64,000 bases of DNA, from contig JAJFZO010000034.1 of assembly GCA_021397835.1 (NCBI GenBank), forward strand, positions 3,970,501 through 4,034,500, read 5' to 3'. The DNA comes from Moringa oleifera (Eukaryota; Streptophyta; Magnoliopsida; Brassicales; Moringaceae). Positions 26,401 to 37,778 of the stretch are shown one piece after another; the first letter of the stretch is position 1, and each line of letters starts with the position of its first letter. The translations under genes and the position numbers were made by a program. Below the pieces are notes generated by a model. It was not told the origin of the DNA. It did no database searches and saw only the letters and a program-made list of their open reading frames with translations.

Positions 26401-29400
26401 CCCCTTGGTTTTGCTCATGTGTAGCCTTCCCATGCACCTGGTTTAGCCACTAGCGAATCGATCACCACCCAACTGTAGCCCAAAAGTGATAAGATACCCT
26501 CCCACAAAGGCCGAGTCTAGTTACACCATAACAAGATGTGACTAACTGATTATGCTTGCTCTTCACATAGAAAGCAACTATTATCCAAGATCTTTCCCCT
26601 TTTTTACAAGTTTGTTTGTAGTTAGAGGTTTTCCTCATATGGCTTCACAAGCAAGGGGGAAAAAAAAAAAAAAAAAACAGAAGTCACCTTAGAAGGCACT
26701 TTAACCTTCCACATGAACTTCCATGGCAATAACTATGTACCTATTTTTAATTGCACATTGTCAATGATCCTGCAGTAATCCAAGCTGCTTAATGTTGTTT
26801 CCTTTCCAATGAATCTATGCCACTCCTATCAACATTAGCCTTGTAAGTTCTTTCCAAAAAAAGCCCTATGGTGCTCAACTCCCAATCCCAATCTTGTGCC
26901 CTCTCTTTAAAAACACATCCCAAGTGACCTCCCCATCACGCAGCTCCATATAGTCACTCACCCAGGCCTCCTCATTTAAGGCTAAATTGTAGACAGTTGA
27001 GAATTCTTCCATTAAAGGTCTCTCAATACCAGATATCTTGATAGATGCTTACAGAGCAGCCCCTTCCTACTTGACATCCCTCGCATGGTTTGAAACCATC
27101 CACCCTCTCTTGATTGTCCTCTATACTTGTCCGATAAGCTCCTGTCCCAAAAACCGTGATCTATCCCCCACCCTCCCTACCTGGCCTCCACCACCCTATT
27201 CCATAAACTACTTATTGGTCCATAAATCTCCACAACCATTTTCTGAAGACCACCTAATTAAAGGAGCTAATTGGCTTTATGCCCAAACCTCCATCCCTTA
27301 TTCTGATTTACCTCCCATTGCACGAGATGGTATTTGAAAGTCTCTCACATGCTGACCCATAGAAATTGTCTCTATAAAATGCTCTACTCTTAAAGCCAAT
27401 TCTCCTGGGATTGAGCAAAAGGACATGAAATAAACGGGCATGCTTGATAAAGTGCTTTTTTATCAATGTCATCTTTCCCCCTTGACAAATATCCCCTTTT
27501 TCATCCTGCTTCCGCTCCATTCTCTCCACCAACCTATTCCATATTAATTTTTCTTTATATTTCATCCCAGTTAGAGCACCAAGTATTGCATAGGAAAGTC
27601 CCCCACTTTGCGACCTAACACCCTTGTAAGATGCTTACCATCCACTCCCTTCCCTAATGAAATCAAGTCACGCGACCCTAAATTGACTTCCAAACCCGTG
27701 ATTGCTTCAAAACATAGAATGATACAACGGACATTCACCATATGATCTTCCTCAACCCCAAGAAACAAAATAGTATTATTTGCAAAAAATAAAGGAGATG
27801 TCTCAATTTCACTCCCTTTCCTCCCCACCCGAAGTCCCTTGAAAAGCTTGTCTTGTACTATTGCACTCATCATTCGATCTAAGGTTTCCATGACAAGACT
27901 AAAAAGAAAAGGTGATAAAAGATCTCCCAATCGCAATTGTCTCGAGGCCCTAAAGAATTATGTGGGCCTTCCATTTAGTAAAATCAAAAAGGATGTAATA
28001 GATATTCATTTCATAGCCCATTGACATCATTTCTCCCCACACCACATCCTCCTCAAAATGTACACCACAAAATCTCATGCTACATAATCATATGCTTTCT
28101 CCATAACTAATTTGCAGATAACCCTTTTTTCTTCCAAACTCAATTGGTCATTAGTTATTAGGGTCTGACACAAAATCTATCATCCTCTCACAAAAGCATT
28201 ATGATCGGTACTTATTACCTTGTCGACCACTACTTAACTTTGGCAGTAGGCTTCTACACACTTCTAATTGAACCGATTGTCCAAGAGTCTTCAATATTTC
28301 GAGGCCTATTTTTCTTCGGAATAAGTGCCACAAAAGTTGAATTTAGTGAACTAACGAACTCTCCATGCTCAAAAAACTCCCAAAACAGTTCCATGATCTC
28401 TCCGATGATAAAACCAAGCATTAAAAATGGAATTGATCCCCAATTAGATCAAGAAAGATATCGATAACTCTTGCAAACCAAATTATAAGTTATCTTAAAG
28501 AAGAAAAGCCTGGTCGATGAAGTTTGATTTTTGGGCAAGGACAGGAGAAAGTTCAGAATTACCTCAATTTGCAATAAGGGCATACATTCACGGAGAAACT
28601 TAGGAAGTAAGCCTGCACCGAGACCTATAACAAGTGCTTTAACCTGGAAGAGGAGAAAAACACTAAGCAGCATCAGACAAAAAAAATCTCAATAGGGTGA
28701 GTTTTAAGGCAAAAGTGAAGTGGCAGAAACTGTTGTACCAGAATGCTTTCTGAAATCATCAAATTTTGAACATGACTACCATAAGTCACTTTTTTTTTTT
28801 CAAGAAGCTATTCAAGACTGTTTAACCTACTGAGTTAAAATCTGACATCAAGCAACTGAAAATATCCAATAGTTTCAGCATAAAAAACCACTTAGAATCT
28901 TCAGAGCATTTACAGGGTCCCTACCAATTTTCCAGCTGATGTAGCAGTCTTCAAATAGGAAGAAATCAATGTAAACCCAGAAATTATTCCAGTGTGATAA
29001 GAACTAGCCAAATAACCATGATAGACTCTCAGCTGGCTACTTGATTCTATAACTGAAAAGCATAAGAGTAACCGAAAATATGTGAGACAGTCAGAATCAT
29101 AGACTACAGTAATTGAGAATCTATGTCATCTTGGGTACAAAATCTGATGGAAACGGAATTAATAACGTTCTTTTGTCTTGTTTGAACTCCGAACACTTTA
29201 AATGATGAATATCTGGACTTCTCTAACAAACCAACATAGAAGTATTTGAATACGAACAGTTCCAATGAACAAGTAAAATGCCAATTTACAAAAAATGTTA
29301 AGGAAAAGGACCTATCACCATTTTGGTTTTGATTTTGCCTTCGTTTGGATTTGGAAGATGAATTAGCCTTCTTCCTCTCTGTTTCACCTACAATTTTGTG

Positions 29401-32400
29401 AGAAGAGCCATCCCTCATCAACAAAGCTTCAGATTGCACCAGACACTCAGTTCTTTGAAAAACAAGGCGACGGAAAATCAAATCTCCCATTGGAAAAAGG
29501 CGACCGATATCATCATCAACATTTTCATAGATCACATCTTCAACAATGACAGGTCCAGTTAAGGGAGATGTGACCTACAGAACACACAGCAGGTAATTAA
29601 GGCAATGAGAACCCATCAAGTACAACTTGACAATCACAAATATTAGTAGCTCCATTGCAATAACTAAAAGTAAGACATAAAATACACAAGTGGAAAAAAC
29701 AGCATAAACAGGTATGGAAAAGCATTGGTGTCATAGCATCATCTCAGTTTGATGCTTCAACTCATGCACCTGGTGGATGATATTCCGCTGCTTGATTCCA
29801 TCACTTGCCATCATAAAGCTGCAGGCATTGCATAAGATTAAACCATAGAAGTAAATTATTTTCCGCATAATACAATACAGGCCAGGAGTGAGCATATCAT
29901 TGCTCAAACATAGCTATAATGCTTATGGTAGCAAGAAAATTTGATCTAAGTAGTATCAATTTTTGCAAAAAGTTTAAACCATTCTAGAGTAGTCAAAGCC
30001 ATATATTCATAAAAATGGTTGCTATGTCATTCAGACTCTTCATCCTATAGTAAGTTTTGCATGTTGACAAGGTATTGTAGTTATTTTAACAAACATTGAT
30101 AAGACATGATGGTTGCAACGGTGTCTATGAGAAAACCAAGCTTGATTACAAATCTGTGATAAACACATGAAAAACATTCAAATTCAAAACTCATGCATGT
30201 ACTCACACCTGATATTGGCATCTGAATCCAAGTAACATACTATGGTTGTAACTAAGTTAATACAAGTTTAACAGATTATATATTTTGCTTCATTCAGAAC
30301 CTTGCCTAAACACAAATACTAATAATTATGAAATGTCAAATGCATACTTGAGGTCACACATTTCACCATGAGTAGAAGAGTCACAAGTCATGTGCTTCAA
30401 AAAGTAGCAAATGTCAACTCAAACACTGAACAGGATAAAAAACAGAGGAAGTAATGCAGCTGAGCCCCAACAAAAAGATATTACTCCCTTTCTTATATTT
30501 TAAGTCACAGCAGGCATTCATATCAAATGGAGAGAAATTACAGGACCACCATACCACATCAAAAACAACATTACTTGCTAATTTGTAAGCTACAATTGAC
30601 AGAAACATCAGAAGCCAAAATCAAACTTCAAGACAAACAGAAAATAATAGATAAAAAAACTAAATTAAGTCATGGTGAAGACGGCATCATGGTAAATAGC
30701 ATGAGCAACTTACGGAATATGAGCTCCACTATCACCTTTCACAGGTGCCAACTGTTTCACCAGTGGAGACAAGTCCTTCTGAAACAAATAGCCAGCATTT
30801 TATCAATGCTAGTAAGAAATAACAATAATAATAATTAGACAGCATATCACAAATAGAAATGCATCATCACAGTACAGATTGAAGCAAGCATTACCTGAAT
30901 ATCCTCCATGCTGACACCAGTATGACTACTATCTAATAAGACCTTCATTGAAAACAAAATTTCATTAAGGTATTGCTACTAAAAGGATAAATCATCAGAA
31001 TCAACATCTAAATGACATGAAATTGTTCTGCAGAAAAGCTACCATTATGAGTCGAGCAGCTTTTGAGCTTTCAACTACCAGCCATTGTCCCTCTTCAGAA
31101 GAGAAAAGCCATTCTTGAGCACGACTCTGAAATCTAAAATTCAGTTATATACTTCAAGTAGAAGAAAAGCAGTAGTTCAAACCGGCCACACAAACTAAAA
31201 TCCAGGAATTTATAGACCAATAAATGAAAATGAACCAAAAACAACATGTGGTGCAGTTGCACTCTTATAATATATGTCTGTGTTTGTTCTGCTCATGAGT
31301 ATAATGCAAAGGCCTAAAGGATAAAAAGAACTTTTAAGTAATTTGAGAATGATTTAGGAGGCAATCTTCCCCATTTCTATGATCAGAAGAAGGGGCGGTG
31401 GAGGTAGGAAGCATATGATGGCCTTTTGAGGGTAAAGAACAACAAACTTTAAAGAGAACTAATAACGTTCCATGACAAAACCAAATAAATTATTCCTCAA
31501 ATTTGAAGGTTATATGCTTTTTATTTCAGTTGGTAAGATTTGAACTAAGGCTAAACCACCTACCTCCATCACAGGCCTACTAAATTGAGCTAGATCACAC
31601 GTAGGCCATTGCAATGAAATATCAGGCAAAAATATGACAATGTGTCGGAATAGTTTCAACTTCATTTAGGTTGGTCAACACATGCAATCATTCATCTCAA
31701 GGCCTGATGCATGATTAAACCCGTTCTACTTCGCAGAATATCTACAATAACGCCCCTCATCATCCCCCTTGATTACTCAAACAAAATCCCAAGGCATAAT
31801 TAAACCAATCTTGGTGAGGTACATAGTCTCTCTATCTTCTTTCGCTTCTAATCTATTATCCATCTTCTATCAGGAAAATATTACTAATTAGTTATGGAAC
31901 CACTTTACATGCAGATAAATGAATTTCATCATATTCTACAAGTTTGGGGAAATGCTTACATGTCCCATTTAACTAAAACAAACTAGTGTCAGATCTTGAT
32001 CATCTTGCTATCTAATTATAAACCAAAATTGCTTCCTGTCAATTTGCTCTAAGAAACTGTTTTTTTCCCCCCTTTCTCCAACAAGCTTGGAATCAGATTA
32101 CTTGATGCATGAAAATTACAGGAGGTGCTTGCTCCACATAGAGCATGAATGCCATATAAATTTGTTAGGACACACCTTCGGGACAATAAAAACCCCACAA
32201 TGATATAAGAATGGACCAGCCTGTTGACGGGCATCAAGAAGCACAGCTCTGTAACTGAAGCAGCTTCCTTCACCACCCAAAGTAAGGTGAACCCTACGAC
32301 CTTCAATAAGCTTCATCAGATCCCCCTCAGCTCCAAGTTGTAGATCTTCCAGAGAGTACAATATATCAGAGCCAGCATAATATTCTTTACGAATGCGGTT

Positions 32401-34175
32401 CTCATTCTCAAGGGCTTCACGAAGACCCAAAGCCTATAAATAGAACTAACAGTTCACGCCAAGCTTCCAAGGCAAGCATATTCCAAGAGGTGCATAATGG
32501 AGCTTACAACAACGAGGAACTAATACTGTTATGTTAAGAAGCCTTTAGCAGAACCCCAAACATGGAAGTATAACTCTTAATATTACTCTACCTGATTGCC
32601 ACCACAAGTAAGAGAAGAATGATCGAATAATGAGGTTATCTGGTGAATTTCAGAAGAACTCTCTTTCTCAGCAACCACCATAAATGTTTGAAGAGCAGGC
32701 CTGCTCGATGGCTTCTGAGGAATTGCATGAACAGTCATGCTCCAACCAAAACGGAACTTCGAAAAAAGAAGACCTGAAATAGGAGCATGAAAATGAAAAT
32801 GTGTCTTACCACAAACACAACTAATGAAAAAATAAAACAAATCGCAAGTACATCTACCCAATTCCTCTGTTTATCCCATGTCCAAATCTGGCTTATGCAG
32901 ATTTTTGCAGGTCATACCCTCTTGAAATGAATTGGATAAGAGAAAAAGAAATAACAATGAACGGAACTAAACACGTCAAATAAAGCAGGAATACAATGTA
33001 CCTAGTACATGAGATTCTGCCAATGTCAAACAAATAAACTTTCCCCTTGATTTGAGTACCCGTTTCACCTGGCAATACAATTCCATTTAGTAAATCCAAT
33101 AAAGAATTTGCATTTCTAATTAATGCAAATTACTGTGTGCACACAGTAATAATGTAAATAAAGAAGCTTGTGTTGAGTCCAAAACACCTCTGATAAATAT
33201 TGACTCCCCAGCTTGGCACCAATATCTGGTTCCATCAGAGCATCCAAACCACCTTTATCCAGAATAGCATCAAAGGTCTCATCTGTTAACTGATTAAAGC
33301 AGTAATGTTAACAGAAGAAAATTAGAAGCATGCCATATATTGGTGTAATCGCTTTTTAACTCTATAGTATCACAAGTAAATAATAAGCAGTTGTGTTTTG
33401 ATTCCGTTACATCAAAAGTGAATTAATTAACCATCCACAACACAGACGTACTGTTACATATTTTTATAAATATGCATATGTGAGCCTGTAACATTCATAA
33501 ACTGAGTGTCATGTCCATGAGGGCAATTAGCTACCAAACACACTTATAAGCCCCCCAAATTAGCTCCTAAATGAGTGACATGTCCATGAGCGTTCACAAA
33601 CTGAAATATTTACACAATGACGTCAATTAGATCCTAAACACAATTATAAGCCCCTCAAAACAACATTGTCATATTCTAGCCAAAAAAAAAAGTAATCAAA
33701 TACCTAAAGCGCATTTTTCACAGAAAACATGCGCAGATAGATGAATACAGGATAAAATAGCCATATGTCAGAAGGGAGAAACCTGCATCTTAGTCATGTC
33801 CATGACGCGCCATCGCATTTCGGGTCTGTCCCTGATGTTTCGACGCATCATATCAGATATGACAACCTTGGAGAAGTCGATGTTGGTGATGCAGTGAAAT
33901 CCGGCGTCGTACAAGTGCTCGGATAGGCTAGAATTGCCACAGCCTGGCACCAGAATCTGGAGCGACGACGACAACGCAGCATCTTTCGGTGAATCACCGA
34001 GTAGGAGGGACTGAAGCGGGTCCCGGAGTTGAGACCACTCGGCGTACCACTCGAACGAATCGTCACTGCCTCGGATAGTGAAAAACTTGTCCCAGTTGTC
34101 CTTGCTGGTGAAGTCTACCAGCGTTTCCATGATGTCCTCTGCCGGGGATGATCGGTAACCTTTTAGCTTTCCCAT
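23471..34175 (-). CDS. METTL13: METTL13-like dual SAM-dependent methyltransferase
   Basis: Sixteen minus-strand exons in gene order: 33783-34175, 33188-33289, 33002-33068, 32592-32773, 32176-32433, 31043-31126, 30895-30942, 30714-30778, 29770-29818, 29312-29574, 28925-29036, 28563-28643, 25637-25711, 24451-24647, 24171-24321, 23471-23668. They join in phase to 774 residues. Domain 1 carries motif I ILVPGCGNSS at residues 74-83, then NIDFSKVVI, and DETFDAILDKGGLDAL, the motif IV/post-I region of the METTL13 N-terminal domain. A basic linker rich in S, K, R, Q and N (within exon 10) leads to domain 2, a spermidine-synthase-like fold with LVIGLGAGLLP (GxGxG 548-552) followed by VVELDPVM. Human METTL13 methylates eEF1A at its N-terminus and Lys55. 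The plant substrate is an inference. Arabidopsis At2g31740 is the likely counterpart (memory). No damage was seen. Intron 12 holds an L1 fossil. Confidence 0.93.
26230..28480 (-). mobile_element. L1-type LINE fossil in METTL13-like intron 12
   Basis: Reading the minus strand in broken frames gives the order of a plant L1 ORF2. NSTFVALIPKKNRPRNIED is near 28370-28310. GDLLSPFLFSLVME starts near 27930. FFANNTILF is near 27790, where the catalytic FADD box is expected. CFEAITGLEVNLG is near 27700. NRLVERMERK is near 27530, followed by TLIKKHF. A zf-RVT-like and TVWNERN tail follows down to about 26240. Many stops and frameshifts are present, and the two catalytic Asp codons are lost (ANN). It lies in the transcribed orientation of the host gene. 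The 5' part of ORF2 (endonuclease) is missing, as in a 5'-truncated insertion. Exact ends are approximate. Confidence 0.85.
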
Positions 34176-35461
34176 TGCTTTTGATTCTCTATTCCCCTAG
34201 TTTGGTTTCCCGATCAGCAACTTAGCTAGGGTTCTAGGAAGGTTTTTAATTTTAAAGCCTGAAAAAGAGAGCGAGGATGACATGTAGTTTGCAGTATTTG
34301 ACGTGTCAGTAAAGGTGACAGCACACTAAGTCACTGTTTTAATTGAGGTACACGTGTTTGCTGATTCCATTGATCCGAGGACAGATAGACAACCGAGAGG
34401 GCAGTTTTCTTATGGCCATGCTTGCACCTACACTGTTGCAATTATCTAAAGGAAGTGATGTTGGCCGAATACAAGACAAACTAGCTTAAGGTACAATGGC
34501 CATTGGCTCAAATCCACCGTCAATTTTAGAAATTTTCTTTTCTACCAATTGGACGTGACTTTTTGATCTCTCAAATCCCTATAGCGAGGCATTGGTGGCG
34601 GAAGATGAGAGGACCAGTGGAGGAGATGTGGTGGGCTTAGCGCTTGTCACGGTGGGGACCAACATTATGATGCTAATTTCTAAGCTTCCAAAGTAGTTTA
34701 GACCATTATGCAACCATTAAAACGCCTCGTGGTCAAGTCTAATCACTTAGTTGATCACAAGATCAAGTTAAGGTAAGATATTGAAAATAAAAATTTAATA
34801 TTCATTAAAAAAATTTAGTAAAATTACAAAAATGTATATATTTTTTATTATATTTATGTGATTGAATGATTAAATAATTTAATTAATGGAGTCGCAATAT
34901 TAGTATCCATGTCAGCATCAACGTAAATTAGTTTTGCATATTTCAAACAAACCAAATGAGTTACTATTTGTGTTTTTTGTAACAAGTTTTTATATTTTAA
35001 TGCATACCTTTTTATTTTGTTCTTATTATTCTAATTTAGTAAGAAGTTCCTTCATTTTGTATCTAGGATAGACCCCTTTCGCTACTTGGTTCACTATTTG
35101 GTGAATTAAAGAGGCACAGATGAAGGCAACGTACGAGAGGGAGGGAAATGGAGACGTTCAAGGTTTAATTTTCATACTTCTCCTTCGTGAAAAGAATGTA
35201 ATTGCAAATTTTTCATTAAGGATAATTCAGTTCAAAAATATTTAAAATAAAACTATACATTAGTAAATTAAGTTATTTTTGTAACTTTTATTTGGATGCT
35301 TATAAAAAATCCTCCTTATATAAATGTTATCGGCTTAATACTCTAAAAATTTAGTTATTAAAACAAATATCCCGACCTTTGCAAATTTATCATAGTCAAA
35401 CATATCTGAATTATTTAAATTTATATTTTTTATCTTATGGGCTTTTTGTAAAAGCTACAAC
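34176..35461. other. Upstream region of METTL13-like gene
   Basis: This is the start of the divergent spacer. It contains a G-box close to the gene and otherwise mixed, then AT-rich, DNA. A less AT-rich patch at about 34560-34680 has purine-rich GGTGG words but no convincing reading frame. Confidence 0.5.
34351..34356. promoter_or_regulatory. G-box (CACGTG) upstream of METTL13-like gene
   Basis: CACGTG in the context ACACGTGTT lies about 176 bp upstream of the METTL13-like ATG. bZIP and bHLH factors bind this core in plants. Function here is inferred from position only. Confidence 0.4.
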
Positions 35462-36516
35462 CACCATTAAGAAAAAAATTACCAGAACCTCTTTTTATGC
35501 TAATAAGTAACCATTATTTTATCTAATAAAATTTAAAAAAATATTTTGATACTTTTAATGTTAAATATAAAAAATAAATAAATAATTTTTTAATTATTAA
35601 TTTTATTAAATTACTATGTATTATAATTTTTTCAAAAATTATAAATAATGATGCTTTTTATGATAGTTTTCTAAAATTGTCATAAAATTATGATAATTTT
35701 AAAAAAATTTAATAAATTTTAAAATTTTTTGTTTTATGACAATTTGTAGATCCATAAGTTGATGAATTTTTTTTTAAATCATCACAAATTGAAGATAATT
35801 TTTGAAAATCGTCATAAAATTATGACAGATTTTAAGGTCTTATTTTTGAAAAACCATCATAATCTTATGATGGTTCTTGGAGAATGTCATAGTTCTATGA
35901 TGGTTTTAAGAGAACCATCATAAATCATCATAAAATTTGTTATTAAATAACAAGTTATAATAAAATGTTTACTAATTATAATATTTATTAAACTATTAAA
36001 AATAATTTATAATAAATTTAATTAAAACTAATTAATTATCTTTTTCATAATCAATGGATAAAATCGTTAAATAATAAATTTTACAATGGAATACTAATTA
36101 ATTATTTTAAATATATATCAAATATTAAATTAAATATTCATAAAAATACTATTTTTATTTTTATTTTTCAACTTCAAATAAATATGTGTAATATTTGGAG
36201 TATAGATATTTTTAATTATAACATTAAATTTACTTTTTTTTTGTTAAAATTTAAATATTTTTGAAATTTTTTATGATTAAAAAAGATATTTTGTTTAGTG
36301 ATATTATTTTTATTTTAATGATTAAGAATTTCGAGTTTCAGCTACTCAGCATCCTATATCATGACAAATAAAAAAAATTAATTTATTTTATGATGATTTT
36401 TTATATTCATCATCAAAATTTTACAAAAGTAGATATTATGATGTTTCTAAAATCATTATTAAATCTCTTTCATGATGGTTTTTAATCATCATAAATTTTT
36501 TTTTATAATGAGTTCA
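35462..36516. mobile_element. Decayed non-autonomous CACTA-like element
   Basis: Both sides carry many inverted copies of TATGATGGTTTT/AAACCATCATA, the kind of subterminal repeat found in plant CACTA elements. Examples: 35852-35875 is a near-continuous palindrome with 11-base arms around AACCATCATAA, and further copies lie at 35655-35700, 35735-35845, 35890-35935, 36385-36420 and 36470-36495. The left border CACCATTAAGAAAAAAA (about 35462) and right border TTTTTTTTATAATGAG (about 36501-36516) look like worn CACTA ends (CACTAxAAGAAAAA and its inverse). There is no transposase, and the middle is AT-rich filler. Borders are approximate. Confidence 0.55.
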
Positions 36517-36751
36517 ACACTATTATAATCAACAAAAGATCAATCAAAATTCAGATAAAAAAATATACATCATGAGCTATCAAATTTAGAAAAATAACAG
36601 GCTCATCTAGAAGGGGACAACCATATAAAAAGAGAAGACACAATAGAGTGACCGTGATTCCTATTTCAAATAGCAATTATGAATTTGGCAATTGGGCAAA
36701 ATCTCATCTATCTATACATATATGTAAACAAGTTATTAGATTGCTTAAATG

Positions 36752-36991
36752 TCAAAAATCGAACCTCCTCCCCCCAAACAAATTAAAATGTTCTTGTGTC
36801 TTATCTCGGTGTTTTGATGTCCACTTCCATCGTCCTTTGTTTGGAAGATGAGGCTGAAAATAATTGAATTGGCTTGGAGGTTGCAATAACAAAATGGGAA
36901 TGGAAAGGCACTTGTGTGAAAAGGGTGTCTTCCATTTTGAGGTTAGAGACGAAAATGGGTTAAGGGTAAGGGACAAAGATTGGGTTGCCAC
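36752..36991 (-). CDS. Orphan 79-residue frame with plastid-transit-like N-terminus
   Basis: The frame starts MATQSLSLTLNPFSSLTSK and has no acidic residue in roughly its first 55 residues. It is rich in Ser, Thr and Leu and turns strongly basic afterwards (GRWKWTSKHRDKTQEHF). That profile is typical of a chloroplast-targeted protein's first exon. The surrounding spacer is too AT-rich to give such composition easily by chance. A possible splice donor (AG|GTTCGA) lies just before the stop. I find no continuing exon between it and the CACTA-like element. It could be the first exon of a gene broken by transposition, or chance. I do not recognise the family. Confidence 0.35.
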   Translation of the reverse strand: MATQSLSLTLNPFSSLTSKWKTPFSHKCLSIPILLLQPPSQFNYFQPHLPNKGRWKWTSKHRDKTQEHFNLFGGRRFDF

Positions 36992-37063
36992 AAGCTGAGG
37001 ATGTGCCCTCTTCTGCCACAGACTTTTGCATCACTTGCATGCATGTACACCAAGCACAACCAA

Positions 37064-37083
37064 AGAGAGAGAGAGAGAGAGAG
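37064..37083. repeat. (AG)n microsatellite
   Basis: Ten AG units directly left of the hairpin at 37086. Confidence 0.85.
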
Positions 37084-37085
37084 GA

Positions 37086-37187
37086 ATTGTGTAGACATCA
37101 CATGTTTGGGTGTCACAATGTATGCAAGGTGTCACATTGTTCTTGTGAAATGAATCTTTCACACCCAACATGTGATGTCTACACAAT
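37086..37187. other. 102-nt foldback with a 27-bp near-perfect stem
   Basis: The left arm, 37086-37113, begins ATTGTGTAGACATCACATGT. The right arm, 37161-37187, is its reverse complement over 27 bases, with one unpaired T as the only defect. The 47-nt loop contains a second complementary pair, ACAATGT (37115-37121) and ACATTGT (37134-37140). The stem is far less AT-rich than the surrounding spacer. It could be a young miRNA-type precursor, a tiny foldback transposon, or a recent inverted duplication. The sequence cannot decide among these. Confidence 0.7.
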
Positions 37188-37656
37188 TTGATTGTCTTTT
37201 TGTTTCATTCATGCTAACAAGTTCTAATTTAATTATAATTTATTTTTTATAATATTTAATTTAAATCAAAAAATAAACAAAAACATCTAAGGTGAAAAGA
37301 CTTGTAAAATTACTTGACGAGTTTGGATGTATTAATCAATATATAACAGTTATTAAAGTATCATTAAAAAAGAAAATAAAAAATACAATTTTTCATAAAA
37401 TGAAGATGATGATTTTCCAATGTAAAATAGTTATCTCAAATAATAAGTGCCCAATTATTTTTTAATATTATTTTTGATCCGCTAGATCATATTTAAAATT
37501 ATGTAATTTTTTAACATAAATTATATGCTAAAAAACCCAAAAAGATTTAATGTTTGCATAAATCAAAATTTTTTGTTGATTCAAATTTTGTATTGAATTT
37601 TTTAAATAAAAATTATAAAAATATTTTAATAAATTATAATATAAAAATAAATTTTT

Positions 37657-37778
37657 AATTTATTATATATTATAATGTTATTAAAAACATAACTCAAATG
37701 TCATATTGATCCACTTTAATTTATTATATATTATAATGTTATTAAAAACATAACTCAAATGTCATATCGATCCACTTT
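37657..37778. repeat. 61-bp tandem duplication
   Basis: Two adjacent copies, 37657-37717 and 37718-37778, differ at one position (ATTGAT against ATCGAT). The near identity implies a recent event. Confidence 0.9.

Noticed and set aside
27038..27337. A plus-strand 99-codon frame in the METTL13-like intron
   Set aside because: It is the antisense of the L1 ORF2 fossil that runs on the minus strand.
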